Origin: Qingshengfaniella alkalisoli
GTDB lineage: Bacteria; Pseudomonadota; Alphaproteobacteria; Rhodobacterales; Rhodobacteraceae
Assembly: GCF_007855645.1 (NCBI RefSeq)
Contig: NZ_CP042263.1
Span: 186,001 to 250,000, forward strand
Reading direction: 5' to 3'
Length of the DNA stretch: 64,000 bases
Shown: positions 9,032 to 17,962 of the stretch, piece by piece
Position numbering within the stretch: position 1 is the stretch's first letter
Layout: every line of letters starts with the position of its first letter
Position numbers and translations under genes: made by a program
Notes under the pieces: generated by a model
What the model was told of the DNA's origin: nothing
Seen by the model: the letters and a program-made list of their open reading frames with translations, nothing else
Database searches by the model: none

Positions 9032-10744
9032 CTAGTGGGTTGTACCGATCAGGCCCATACCCTCAAGCTTCAGCAGAACCTGCTGCGCGCAATAGTCGAC
9101 TTCGGTGTTCTCCGTGTCGATGGCCAGTTCCGGGTTCTCGGGCACATCGTAAGGGTCGGAAATGCCGGTGAATTCCTTGATCTTGCCTTCGCGCGCCAGC
9201 TTGTACAGCCCCTTGCGGTCGCGGCGTTCGCATTCTTCGATCGAGGTCGCAACATGGACTTCAACGAACGCACCAAATTGCTCGACGTCTTCCCGCACGG
9301 CCCGGCGGGTCGCCGCATAGGGCGCGATGGGCGCACAGATCGCAATACCGCCGTTCTTGGTGATTTCGGACGCAACATAGCCGATACGACGGATGTTGAT
9401 GTCACGGTGCTCCTTGGAGAAGCCAAGTTCCTGGCTCAAATGCTTGCGGACAATGTCACCATCCAGCAGAGTCACTGGGCGACCGCCCATCTCCATCAGC
9501 TTCACGCGCAGCGCGTTTGCGATAGTGGATTTTCCCGACCCTGAGAAACCGGTGAAGAACACGGTAAAGCCCTGCTTCGCGCGCGGCGGCTTGGTCCGGC
9601 GCAGCTCTTTCACGACTTCTGGGAAGGAAAACCAGTCGGGGATTTCCAGACCCTCGGCCAGACGGCGACGCAATTCCGTGCCTGAGATATTCAGAACGGT
9701 CACGCCCTCTTCGATCTCGTCCGCCGGTTCGTACTGGGCGCGTTCCTGCACATAGACCATGTGCTTGAAGTCGACCATTTCGATGCCCATCTCGTCCTGA
9801 TGCTTGCGGAACAGGTCCTGCGCATCATAGGGGCCGTAGAAATCTTCGCCTGCAGAGTTCTTGCCGGGGCCGGCATGGTCACGTCCCACGATGAAATGCG
9901 TGACACCGTGGTTTTTACGGATCAGCCCGTGCCACACGGCTTCGCGCGGACCGGCCATACGCATGGCAAGGTTCAGCAGGCTCAGCGTCGTAGTGGCCTG
10001 CGGGTACTTGTCCAGCACAGCCTCGTAGCAGCGCACACGGGTAAAATGGTCCACATCGCCCGGCTTGGTCATGCCCACGACGGGGTGGATCATCAGGTTG
10101 GCCTGCGCTTCCTTGGCAGCCCGGAAGGTCAGTTCCTGGTGCGCGCGGTGCAGGGGGTTGCGGGTCTGGAACGCGACGATGCGGCGCCAGCCGAGCTTGC
10201 GGAAAAAGGCGCGCAACTCGTTAGGCGTGTTGCGGCGCGCGCGGAAATCGTAATGCACCGGTGCCTGAATGCCCGTCACCGGGCCGCCCAGATAAACGGA
10301 GCCCGCAACATTGTGCAGATAGTTCACCGCCGGATGCGCGATATCGTCTGCACCGAAGACCTTTTCGGCTTCGTTCGACTTGTTCGGCACCCATTTGTCG
10401 GTGACGTTCATCGTGGCTAGGATCACGCCTTCGGCATCGCGCAGCGCGATGTCCTGACCGATCTCGACGCTGTCGGCAAAGTCCTGCGTCACATCGAGGT
10501 TGATAGGCATTGGCCACAGCGATCCGTCCGCCAGACGCATGTTCTCGACGACGCCGTTATAATCTTCTTCCGACAGAAAGCCCTTCAGCGGGTTGAAGCC
10601 GCCATTCATCAAAAGTTCCAGATCGCAAAGCTGACGTGGCTTCAGATCCCAAGACGTCAGATCTGCGGCTTCGCGCTTCAGCTTCTGCGCGCTTTCGTAT
10701 GAAACATATAATTCCGGAACGGGAGAATGCTGCGTCAGGGTCAT
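9032..10744 (-). CDS. sat/cysC: Bifunctional sulfate adenylyltransferase / adenylylsulfate kinase
   Basis: This is a fusion protein of 570 residues for assimilatory sulfate activation: sulfate to APS to PAPS. The N-terminal ATP sulfurylase carries QTRNPLHRAH (residues 193-202) and GRDH (287-290), the nucleotide-binding motifs of the single-chain Sat family. The C-terminal APS kinase starts near residue 390 with the P-loop GFSGSGKST (399-407). The start is set at 10744 because a purine-rich AAGGCAGG lies just upstream and the conserved region begins there; an in-frame extension of 35 residues looks non-coding. This fusion is common in Roseobacters. It is a housekeeping gene lying between sugar clusters. 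Confidence 0.95.
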   Translation of the reverse strand: MTLTQHSPVPELYVSYESAQKLKREAADLTSWDLKPRQLCDLELLMNGGFNPLKGFLSEEDYNGVVENMRLADGSLWPMPINLDVTQDFADSVEIGQDIALRDAEGVILATMNVTDKWVPNKSNEAEKVFGADDIAHPAVNYLHNVAGSVYLGGPVTGIQAPVHYDFRARRNTPNELRAFFRKLGWRRIVAFQTRNPLHRAHQELTFRAAKEAQANLMIHPVVGMTKPGDVDHFTRVRCYEAVLDKYPQATTTLSLLNLAMRMAGPREAVWHGLIRKNHGVTHFIVGRDHAGPGKNSAGEDFYGPYDAQDLFRKHQDEMGIEMVDFKHMVYVQERAQYEPADEIEEGVTVLNISGTELRRRLAEGLEIPDWFSFPEVVKELRRTKPPRAKQGFTVFFTGFSGSGKSTIANALRVKLMEMGGRPVTLLDGDIVRKHLSQELGFSKEHRDINIRRIGYVASEITKNGGIAICAPIAPYAATRRAVREDVEQFGAFVEVHVATSIEECERRDRKGLYKLAREGKIKEFTGISDPYDVPENPELAIDTENTEVDYCAQQVLLKLEGMGLIGTTH

Positions 10745-10856
10745 TGCGGCCTGCCTTGTCGATTTCAATCCGCCGCGTCTGTAGCAGCAGTTTTCCCGGA
10801 TAACAAAGGGGCATAGACAGGTAGGGACAGATTTGCCACAAACCGCCAATCAAGGC

Positions 10857-11972
10857 CTATTGCGCCGCCGTCGTAATCCTGTTGGAAGCGTTCGCAATCA
10901 ACCACTCGGCATGCGCCATCATGAGCGGACCGACACCTTTTGAATCGTCACTCACGATGGGTTCACTGAGATAGTATTCCGGTGTGCCGTCGCGATAGAC
11001 GCCCGAGAAGCCCCCGAGCCCCCCGACAAGGCAGATGTTCTTCATCGCCAGCACGTCACTACTTTTGTCGCGCGATAGATAGCGGGCCTCGATTTCTTCC
11101 AATGCGCGACTTCCAGCGCCCTCGGTATCGCGCCGCAAACCGTCCCGATCCGCCCGCTGCAACGCGTAGGCAAACATTGCAGAGGCACTTGTTTCCACGT
11201 AATTACTTTCCAGGTCCGGTTGATCAATAACTTGCAGCCACAGCCCGCCGGATGTGCGCAAACCGACAATTTCATCCAGCAAACCGGTTGCCCGACCCTG
11301 CAATCCGCTTCGAACAGCCCGCTCAGACCCGATCAGCGCACAGCAATCGACGAGGGCCATCGCCAGCCAGCCAATCGCACGCGCCCAATGGCTGGCTGAC
11401 AGGCCAGAGACCCGATCTGACCAGCCTTGGTCCCGGCTTTCATCATAGCCATGTGCATAAAGTCCCTGCCCTGTCGATGTCAGGTCCAGCGCCCGAACGA
11501 GTTGCGCGATTGCGTCATCAATCAGCGCATCGTTGTCCGTCAATTGTCCGTACTCGATCTGAAACGGCAGCCCCATGTAAAGTCCGTCCAGCCACACCTG
11601 CCAAGGATAACGCTTCTTGTGCCAGTAGTTCCCCGCATCTGTTCGCGGATGTGAGGCCAGTTGCGACGCCAGTAGATCTGCTGCCTTCCGGTATTTCTGG
11701 TCACCAGTCTGTTCGAGCAAGAAGAACAGCACGCGACCCGCAAGGATGTGGTCGATGTTGAACTCATCGACACTGTAACCATCGAGTGAACCATTCGCCG
11801 CGATCTGCCCATCCGTCAGACGCAACAGGTGATCCAGCCAACGTTGATTTCCAGTCGCTTTAGAAAGGCTTTCCAACCCTCTGTAAACGCATCCATCTTC
11901 ATAGCACCACGAGCCGCCCTTGTAGTATCTGTAGTCCCGCGCATAGCCATCGAAATATTCAAGCGGGGTCAT
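10857..11972 (-). CDS. GH105 unsaturated rhamnogalacturonyl/glucuronyl hydrolase (YteR-like)
   Basis: This is a glycosidase of 371 residues with the (alpha/alpha)6-barrel sequence pattern of GH105/GH88. The key aspartate is in WQVWLDGLYMG (D129), matching the YteR catalytic Asp. GH105 enzymes remove the unsaturated uronic acid that pectin lyases leave on oligosaccharide ends, giving 5-keto-4-deoxyuronate, the substrate of KduI encoded further on. The ATG at 11972 overlaps the stop of the GH28 gene as ATGA, so the pair is translationally coupled. No signal peptide is seen, so action on imported oligosaccharides is inferred. The linkage (rhamnogalacturonan or another uronate) is not certain. 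Confidence 0.88.
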   Translation of the reverse strand: MTPLEYFDGYARDYRYYKGGSWCYEDGCVYRGLESLSKATGNQRWLDHLLRLTDGQIAANGSLDGYSVDEFNIDHILAGRVLFFLLEQTGDQKYRKAADLLASQLASHPRTDAGNYWHKKRYPWQVWLDGLYMGLPFQIEYGQLTDNDALIDDAIAQLVRALDLTSTGQGLYAHGYDESRDQGWSDRVSGLSASHWARAIGWLAMALVDCCALIGSERAVRSGLQGRATGLLDEIVGLRTSGGLWLQVIDQPDLESNYVETSASAMFAYALQRADRDGLRRDTEGAGSRALEEIEARYLSRDKSSDVLAMKNICLVGGLGGFSGVYRDGTPEYYLSEPIVSDDSKGVGPLMMAHAEWLIANASNRITTAAQ

Positions 11973-13498
11973 TGGGCGGCTCCTTCGAAGCTTTCGGTCG
12001 TCATGGTGATATTGCTGTGGTCTACGTCTATTTGGACCCATTCCGCGACGATGCCCGCATGCCGCAGATCGGGAACGCGCTCGGCCATCAAGGCAGGTCC
12101 GGGCTTGGCGTCAGCAGCATAGCTCACAGCCAGGTTGCGGATGGAAATGTCACGGATCGGGGCCTCCGGCAGGCCGAGCGCGGCCACGGCGACCAAGTGC
12201 AAATCGGCGATCTGGACATCTTCGATCCGGATGTCGCGTATCTGCGGCGTCAGATCGGAAACGGCGGCCGGACAGCGCGACTGCACCCATTCATCGTGGC
12301 CATCCGGGTCGCAGAAATAGAACGCGTTGAGTGTAACTGCGGCATACACCCCTTTCATGCTGACGCGCCGGAAGCGGATGGTCGACACTTCGCCGCCACG
12401 CCCGCGCCGTGTTTTCACGCGGAGCCCACGGTCGGTGTCGCGCATTTCGCAATCCTCTACCGTGATGTCGTGTATTCCGCCGCTCATCTCGGATCCCAGG
12501 ACCACGCCACCATGACCACGTTCCATCAGGCAATGACGGATTGTCACATCGCGCGTCGGTGCAAGATGATCGCCGTTGCCACGCATGTCCCGCTTGCCGG
12601 ATTTGATCGCTATGCAGTCGTCGCCCACGGAAAAACGCACGCCTTCGATCAGCACCCCCTCGCAGCTTTCCGGGTTCAACCCATCGGTATTGGGGCTGAC
12701 GGTAGGATTATCGATGGTCAGGGCTGTCGCGGTCAGCGATGCGCATCCCTGCGGATGCACGGTCCAGGATGGCGAATTGCATATTGTCGGCCCTAACAGG
12801 GTGACGTTTTTGCAGCCGATCAGATGAATGGTCCGCGGGCGCCTTGCCCCGTCGCGGGTTTCCTTCGGCCAACTCCACCAATCGCCGCGATCGCCACCGC
12901 CGTCGATCGTCCCTGGCCCCGCTATCACGAGGTTCTGAGCATCGATGGCCGTCACCAGCGCAGCAAAACAGGTTTCCGGCAATCCTTCCCACGACCCGAG
13001 CATGCGCCCTGCCTCATCATGTGCCGGCAACTTGACCCAGCCGCCGCGCGCTCCGACAGCGCGCAGTTCGGCTCCTGCACAAAGTTCCAGCGTCATGTCG
13101 GATTTCAAGAAAACCGGCCGCGTCCACCAGATGCCCGAGGATACACGCAGGGTTCCGCCTGGTGGCACCGCCTCTATCGCCGCCGCGATTGCGCTGGAAT
13201 TGTCTGCCGCATCCTGGCGTGCGCCGAAATCGGCTATGTCGATCAACCCCGCACAAGGTGCGGTGCGAAATTTAAACGGTGCAAACCCTGTCACCGCAAT
13301 ATGGTACTCGGTGTCGGGCCTCAGATCATGAATCGCCAGAACTGCTGTCGTCGCATGACCCGATGCGATGGGTTCGCCACCTTTCTCGAGCACCCAGTCC
13401 GCTGGCGCCGGCAGGAAGTAACGTGCGCCGGTGACAGCAAGGCGCAAGGATATAGATCGCGCCGACCGGGCGATGCAGTGCAGTTCTGACATTATCAT
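11969..13498 (-). CDS. GH28 polygalacturonase-family glycosidase, probably intracellular
   Basis: This is a protein of 509 residues. It has a short N-terminal fibronectin-III-like domain (about residues 15-78) and a right-handed beta-helix GH28 domain. The four GH28 signatures are visible: SPNTDG (Asp272), VGDDC (Asp293-294), RGHGG (His329) and RVK (360-362). The last replaces the usual RIK. There is no signal peptide, so it resembles intracellular exo-acting GH28 enzymes that trim short oligogalacturonides. It sits after an ABC importer and before GH105 in one operon, which supports uptake of pectin fragments. GH28 also includes rhamnogalacturonan hydrolases, so the exact linkage is open. 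A start six bases downstream (the third codon) is equally possible. Confidence 0.88.
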   Translation of the reverse strand: MIMSELHCIARSARSISLRLAVTGARYFLPAPADWVLEKGGEPIASGHATTAVLAIHDLRPDTEYHIAVTGFAPFKFRTAPCAGLIDIADFGARQDAADNSSAIAAAIEAVPPGGTLRVSSGIWWTRPVFLKSDMTLELCAGAELRAVGARGGWVKLPAHDEAGRMLGSWEGLPETCFAALVTAIDAQNLVIAGPGTIDGGGDRGDWWSWPKETRDGARRPRTIHLIGCKNVTLLGPTICNSPSWTVHPQGCASLTATALTIDNPTVSPNTDGLNPESCEGVLIEGVRFSVGDDCIAIKSGKRDMRGNGDHLAPTRDVTIRHCLMERGHGGVVLGSEMSGGIHDITVEDCEMRDTDRGLRVKTRRGRGGEVSTIRFRRVSMKGVYAAVTLNAFYFCDPDGHDEWVQSRCPAAVSDLTPQIRDIRIEDVQIADLHLVAVAALGLPEAPIRDISIRNLAVSYAADAKPGPALMAERVPDLRHAGIVAEWVQIDVDHSNITMTTESFEGAAQ

Positions 13499-13519
13499 AT
13501 GTATTGTCCCGCAGGGGTG

Positions 13520-13541
13520 CCGCGGTAGCGAACCACCGCGG
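13520..13541 (-). other. Intercistronic stem-loop after the binding-protein gene
   Basis: CCGCGGT and ACCGCGG form a perfect 7-bp stem around an 8-nt loop, just after the stop of the sugar-binding protein gene and before the GH28 gene. It is one of six such post-binding-protein hairpins in the window. Confidence 0.5.
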
Positions 13542-13548
13542 TTACGTC

Positions 13549-14814
13549 TTACGAACTGAAGTCTTCGAGCGCGTCGTTGACACCATCGATGATTTCCTGC
13601 GCCGCTTCTTCGGACGACACCTCGCCATATGCGAACAATTCCAGCGTATCCTGGAACGCTGCGCGCACTTCGGGGTGTTCGTTGAAGGGCGATACCGTCG
13701 GGCCAGTACCGTCCATGATGATACTATTCGCTTCGATCAGAACCGGATCAATTGCGCCAGCCTCCGAAAGCTGCGTCGCGGCCGCTTTCGATGCGGGCAG
13801 ACCACGCGTATCACCCAGCGCGCTTACACCTTCGGGTTCATTCATCAGGCAGTTCACGATCTGCGCCGCCGCTTGTGGGTCGTCCGAATTCCTGGAGACC
13901 GCAAAGACCATGGATGGCTTGCGGTAAACGCCCTCGGTTACGGCACCTTCTACCTGAAGCAGCTTCACGGGAACCAGTTCCTGACCCTCATCCATCGGGT
14001 CGGAGTATTTGAAATAGGTCGAATCCCACTCATAGGAACCGCCGATTTCACCATTCGCCCAACGAGGATTTTCGTGCAGCGCGACATTGCCTTCGGATGC
14101 CGCATCTTTCCAGGACCGGATCACGCCCTGATCAACAAGGTTCTGATAGAAGTCGATGGCAGACGCCAGTTCGTCCGCGGTCCAGGCAACCGTGTTGCTT
14201 GCCGGATCAATCAGATCCTTGCCGGTCTGCTGCGTCGCAATCAGCGAAACGGTCAGCACCGCATTCAGAGTGGACGCATCGTAGGGATAGTAGTCCTCGC
14301 CCAGGTTTTCCTTGAAAGCAGGCGACGCAGCGATCAATTCTTCCCAGTTGGTCGGCAACTCAACGCCGGCTTTGTCAAAGCTGGTCTTGTTGAACATGAA
14401 CACGCGACCCGTGGTCGAGACCGGCAGCCCGTTCAGCTTGCCGTTCATGGTCGCCGCAGCAAGTTGGCCTTCGGTCCAGTTGCTCAAGTCGATCGTGTCG
14501 GAGAGTTCGGCCAGATCGGCAAATCCGTCGCCATTGATCGAGAAGATCGGCAACCACGGCCAGTTGACCTGCATGATGTCGGCTTCGGTACCGCCCGCAA
14601 GCTGCGTGGACAGCTTTTCGAGATGCCCGGAGAAACCTGTGAACTCGGGCGAGATCGTGTGCCCGTGTTTCTCGCCACAGATTTTCAAAGCCTCTTGCGT
14701 GGCAGTGTGACGGCTGTCGCCACCCCACCAGCTCATACGCAGATCGGCAGCTTGTGCGCCTTGCGTCAGGCCCAACGCGAACAATGTCGCGAGTGCTGTC
14801 ATCGAATATTTCAT
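13549..14814 (-). CDS. ABC sugar importer, substrate-binding protein
   Basis: This is a lipid-anchor-free periplasmic binding protein of 421 residues with a signal peptide ending near TQGAQA (residues 18-23). The mature N-terminus LRMSWWGGDSRH and the overall length match the family-1 solute-binding proteins of carbohydrate importers. It is encoded after the two permeases and the ATPase, an unusual order, and before GH28 and GH105. The ligand is therefore expected to be an oligogalacturonide or rhamnogalacturonan fragment. GGAGGAAGAATA directly precedes the ATG. The divergent AraC gene upstream of the operon is the likely regulator. Confidence 0.9.
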   Translation of the reverse strand: MKYSMTALATLFALGLTQGAQAADLRMSWWGGDSRHTATQEALKICGEKHGHTISPEFTGFSGHLEKLSTQLAGGTEADIMQVNWPWLPIFSINGDGFADLAELSDTIDLSNWTEGQLAAATMNGKLNGLPVSTTGRVFMFNKTSFDKAGVELPTNWEELIAASPAFKENLGEDYYPYDASTLNAVLTVSLIATQQTGKDLIDPASNTVAWTADELASAIDFYQNLVDQGVIRSWKDAASEGNVALHENPRWANGEIGGSYEWDSTYFKYSDPMDEGQELVPVKLLQVEGAVTEGVYRKPSMVFAVSRNSDDPQAAAQIVNCLMNEPEGVSALGDTRGLPASKAAATQLSEAGAIDPVLIEANSIIMDGTGPTVSPFNEHPEVRAAFQDTLELFAYGEVSSEEAAQEIIDGVNDALEDFSS

Positions 14815-14831
14815 TATTCTTCCTCCCTTGG

Positions 14832-15962
14832 TTACGTGATGGATGCGAGAGACAGGTTGTGGCCTTCCTCTCGGTCGAAAACATGCAAGCGCGGTCCGAG
14901 CGGGCGCAGGGCCACCCGGTCGCCTCGCTCCGTCTTGCGGTCATAGGTTTCACTGGGGATCACGGCGATGAAGGCATGATCGCCGATGCGCACATGCAAA
15001 TAGACTTCGTGCCCCATGAATTCGATGGCGGACACCGTGCCTACAAGCGCATCAGGTGTTCCCAGTTCCACCCGTTCCAGATGCTGCGGGCGGATGCCCA
15101 TTGTCACCGGCCCGTCCTTGGCTTTGAGCCGCGGTGCAAGACCATCGGGCACCCGGATCGTTTGCCCTGCGACAGTCAGTGCTGGCGCATCTGTTGCAGC
15201 GTCGGTCAGCACTGCGTCGCATAAATTCATCTCCGGTGTGCCGATGAAGCCGCCGACAAAGGCGTTTGCAGGGCGCTCATACAACGTGACCGGATCGGCC
15301 ACCTGCATGATGTGCCCGTCTTTCATGACGCAGATCCGGTCCCCCATAGTCATGGCCTCGGTCTGGTCATGTGTGACATAGATGACGGTCGCGGGGCGGC
15401 CTTCGTCTTTCAGGCGGCGATGCAGATCCGTGATCCGGACGCGCATCGAGGCGCGCAGCTTCGCATCGAGATTCGACAGCGGTTCATCGAACAGGAAGAC
15501 CTGCGGCTTCTTGATCAGCGCGCGCCCCACAGCGACACGTTGCGCCTGCCCGCCTGAAAGCTGCTTGGGAAGACGATCCAGCAACTCCTCGATTTCAAGA
15601 ATGCCGGACACATCGCTCGTTGCCTGCTCGATCTCGGGTTTCGGGCGGCGTTTCAGCCGCAACCCGAAGCTCAGATTATTGCGCACCTTCATATGCGGAT
15701 AGAGCGCATAATTCTGGAACACCATCGAAATGCCGCGCTTGCCGGGCACCAGGTCATTGACCACCCGGTCGCCGATCCGGATTTCGCCTCCAGTGACCGT
15801 TTCCAAACCCGCGATCATCCGCAACGTGGTGGATTTCGCGCAGCCGGAAGGCCCGACCAGAACCATGAACTCCCCGTCACGGACTTCCAGATTGATGCCG
15901 TGCACCGCTTTGAAGTGGTTGGCATAGACCTTTTCGATGTTCTTGAGTTGAAGTTGCGCCAT
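14832..15962 (-). CDS. ugpC: ABC sugar importer ATPase (UgpC/MalK family)
   Basis: This is an ATPase of 376 residues with the C-terminal TOBE/MalK-type regulatory domain from about residue 240 on. Walker A is GPSGCAKST, with Ala where the neighbouring importers have Gly. The signature LSGGQAQRVAVGRAL, Walker B VFLFDEPLSNLDA and the H-loop VTHDQ are intact. The Ala variant is recurrent in this ATPase family and should remain functional. The start at 15962 shares one base with the stop of the upstream permease (TGATG), so an apparent 38-residue extension is rejected. It energises import by the two permeases encoded upstream. Confidence 0.93.
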   Translation of the reverse strand: MAQLQLKNIEKVYANHFKAVHGINLEVRDGEFMVLVGPSGCAKSTTLRMIAGLETVTGGEIRIGDRVVNDLVPGKRGISMVFQNYALYPHMKVRNNLSFGLRLKRRPKPEIEQATSDVSGILEIEELLDRLPKQLSGGQAQRVAVGRALIKKPQVFLFDEPLSNLDAKLRASMRVRITDLHRRLKDEGRPATVIYVTHDQTEAMTMGDRICVMKDGHIMQVADPVTLYERPANAFVGGFIGTPEMNLCDAVLTDAATDAPALTVAGQTIRVPDGLAPRLKAKDGPVTMGIRPQHLERVELGTPDALVGTVSAIEFMGHEVYLHVRIGDHAFIAVIPSETYDRKTERGDRVALRPLGPRLHVFDREEGHNLSLASIT

Positions 15963-16867
15963 CAGCCTTTGACTCCCCCGGCAGAGATGCCTTCGATGAA
16001 ATATTTCTGCGCCAGGAAGAACACGACCAGCGCGGGTGTGATTGCGAGGACGGACATTGCCAGAATGCGGTTCCATTCAAATGCCTCGGTGGTGTCGATG
16101 GACAGCTTCAGCGCAAGGCTGATGGGATACTTGTCGACCGACGAGATATAGATCAGCGGACCGAGGAAATCGTTCATCGTCCACATGAACTGGAACAGGC
16201 AGACCGAGATGATCGCAGGTTTCAAAAGCGGAACGACAATGAAGATCAGGGTCTGGAAGGTGTTGGCACCGTCCACACGGGCCGCTTCCTCCATGTCGCG
16301 CGGGATCGCGCGAAGGAACTGCACCAGCATGAAGACGAAGAACGCGTCACCCGCCAGCGCCGAAGGCACCCACAGCGGCAGGAAGCTGTCCAACCAGCCG
16401 ATATCACGAAATAACAGGTACTGAGGAATACGCGTGACGACATTGGGCAGAAGAAGCGTTGCGATCAGCGTCGCGAACAGGATCTTCTTACCCGGAAAAT
16501 CGAAGCGCGCGAAACCATATGCGACCGCCGTGCAACTGATCGCCGTGCCGATCGTTTTCGGCAGGATGATCAGGAAAGTGTTCCAGAAGAACCGCCCGAA
16601 CGTGTAGGGCGTCGAGGTTTCCCAGCCCTTGATGTAGCCATCCAGCGTTGGTTTGCTTGGCCAGAAACCGGGGCTCGCGAAGATTTCCGAGTTGGTTTTG
16701 AACGACGCGCCGACCAGCCACACCAACGGGTAAAGCATGATCAACCCTACGAGGGTTAGAACGGTGTAGCGGATGACCGCGTTGAACTTTTGCTGGCGCT
16801 GTTGACGAAGTTGAAAATCGTCCAGTTCGCGTGGCGCGGCAGCGTTCATTTCAGTAGTAGCAACCAT
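15962..16867 (-). CDS. ABC sugar importer permease (MalG type)
   Basis: This is a membrane protein of 301 residues with six hydrophobic segments. The conserved EAA loop reads EEAARVDGANTFQTLIFIVV, which docks onto the ATPase. It has the long cytoplasmic N-terminus typical of the second permease of CUT1 importers. Its start is 4 bp after the stop of the first permease, and its stop overlaps the ATPase start by one base, so the three genes form a tight unit. The substrate is inferred from the linked GH28 and GH105. Confidence 0.92.
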   Translation of the reverse strand: MVATTEMNAAAPRELDDFQLRQQRQQKFNAVIRYTVLTLVGLIMLYPLVWLVGASFKTNSEIFASPGFWPSKPTLDGYIKGWETSTPYTFGRFFWNTFLIILPKTIGTAISCTAVAYGFARFDFPGKKILFATLIATLLLPNVVTRIPQYLLFRDIGWLDSFLPLWVPSALAGDAFFVFMLVQFLRAIPRDMEEAARVDGANTFQTLIFIVVPLLKPAIISVCLFQFMWTMNDFLGPLIYISSVDKYPISLALKLSIDTTEAFEWNRILAMSVLAITPALVVFFLAQKYFIEGISAGGVKG

Positions 16868-16871
16868 CGTC

Positions 16872-17753
16872 TCAGCTCCGCTTGTCGCCGGCGTAGTAGA
16901 CCCATTTCTTCGACGACCAGAACGCGATGAGGGTCAGGATCATGATGATGACGAACAGCACCCAGGCAATCGCGGAGGCGTAGCCCATGTCGAAGCTCTT
17001 GAATGCTTTTTCGTAAATGTAGAGCGGCAGCAGATAGGTCGATTTCAGCGGGCCACCTTGCGTGATGATGTAGGGGCCGTTGAATTCCTGGAAGGCCTGC
17101 ACGGTTTGCATGATCAGGTTGAAGAAGATCACAGGCGTGATCAGCGGCAAGGTGATATAGCGAAATATGTGCCATGGACCTGCCCCATCAATGCGCGCTG
17201 CCTCGTAAAGCGACTTGTCGACCGATTGCAGCGCCGCCAGAAAGATCACCATTGCCGACCCGAACTGCCAGCACCGCAGCAGGGTGATCGTGAACAGCGC
17301 ATTGGTCGGATCGCCGAACCAGTTCACCGGCTCCATCCCAACTGCAGACAGAACCATGTTCACCAGCCCTTCATGCGCGAAGATGTACCGCCAAAGCACT
17401 GCAATCGCTATGGAACCGCCAAGGATGGACGGGACGTAATAGGCCGTGCGGAAGAAGTTGATCATCTTCAGCCGGTAGTTCAGGATCACCGCGATAAATA
17501 GCGCAAAGGCCAGCTTCAGCGGCACCGTGATGAACACATATATCAAGGTCACCGACAGCGACTTGCGGAACGTCCGGTCATTGGTGAACAGATCGATATA
17601 GTTCTCCAGACCAACCCATTTGGACGGGCTCATCAGGCTGTATTTCGTAAAGCTCAGATAAAAGGACGCCACAAAGGGGATCGCGGTAAAAACCAGAAGC
17701 CCGATGATGAAGGGCGACAGATAGGCTAACCCAAGAAAACGGTTGTTATTCAT
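16872..17753 (-). CDS. ABC sugar importer permease (MalF type)
   Basis: This is the first permease of the pectin-fragment importer, 293 residues with six hydrophobic segments. The EAA loop is YEAARIDGAGPWHIFRYITL. The ATG at 17753 follows GAAGGGG at good distance; an upstream in-frame extension of 34 residues lacks any membrane or family sequence and is rejected. It is the first gene of a six-gene operon (permease, permease, ATPase, binding protein, GH28, GH105). The promoter must lie in the 209-bp gap shared with the divergent AraC gene. Confidence 0.92.
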   Translation of the reverse strand: MNNNRFLGLAYLSPFIIGLLVFTAIPFVASFYLSFTKYSLMSPSKWVGLENYIDLFTNDRTFRKSLSVTLIYVFITVPLKLAFALFIAVILNYRLKMINFFRTAYYVPSILGGSIAIAVLWRYIFAHEGLVNMVLSAVGMEPVNWFGDPTNALFTITLLRCWQFGSAMVIFLAALQSVDKSLYEAARIDGAGPWHIFRYITLPLITPVIFFNLIMQTVQAFQEFNGPYIITQGGPLKSTYLLPLYIYEKAFKSFDMGYASAIAWVLFVIIMILTLIAFWSSKKWVYYAGDKRS

Positions 17754-17799
17754 GGCAACCCCTTCGGACCGCCAAAGCGGGTATGTCGTGTTTTGTTTT

Positions 17800-17820
17800 G
17801 TGCATGTAGGTGTCGTGCAT
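17800..17820. promoter_or_regulatory. GTGCAT direct repeat in the AraC/permease divergent promoter region
   Basis: GTGCAT occurs at 17800-17805 and again at 17815-17820, 15 bp apart, in the shared intergenic region. A TGTGTACATGCAT stretch follows near 17843-17855. AraC-family activators often bind direct repeats at such positions. This is weak evidence from one region only. Confidence 0.25.
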
Positions 17821-17962
17821 CGCTCCGCAGAAACACATGGCTTGTGTACATGCATTTCCGCGACTGCCGCTCCTCCCTCGGTAAATGGGCAGATTCGCCT
17901 TGTTGGATATCAGTAATACGGGAATAGTGAGCCGCACCAAATTCACGAATTCGGGGAAAGTG

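Noticed and set aside
17885-17962. A longer AraC protein starting at 17885
   Set aside because: The extra 26 residues show no cupin features and lack a ribosome site, whereas GGGGAAAG precedes 17963; the longer start is kept only as an alternative.
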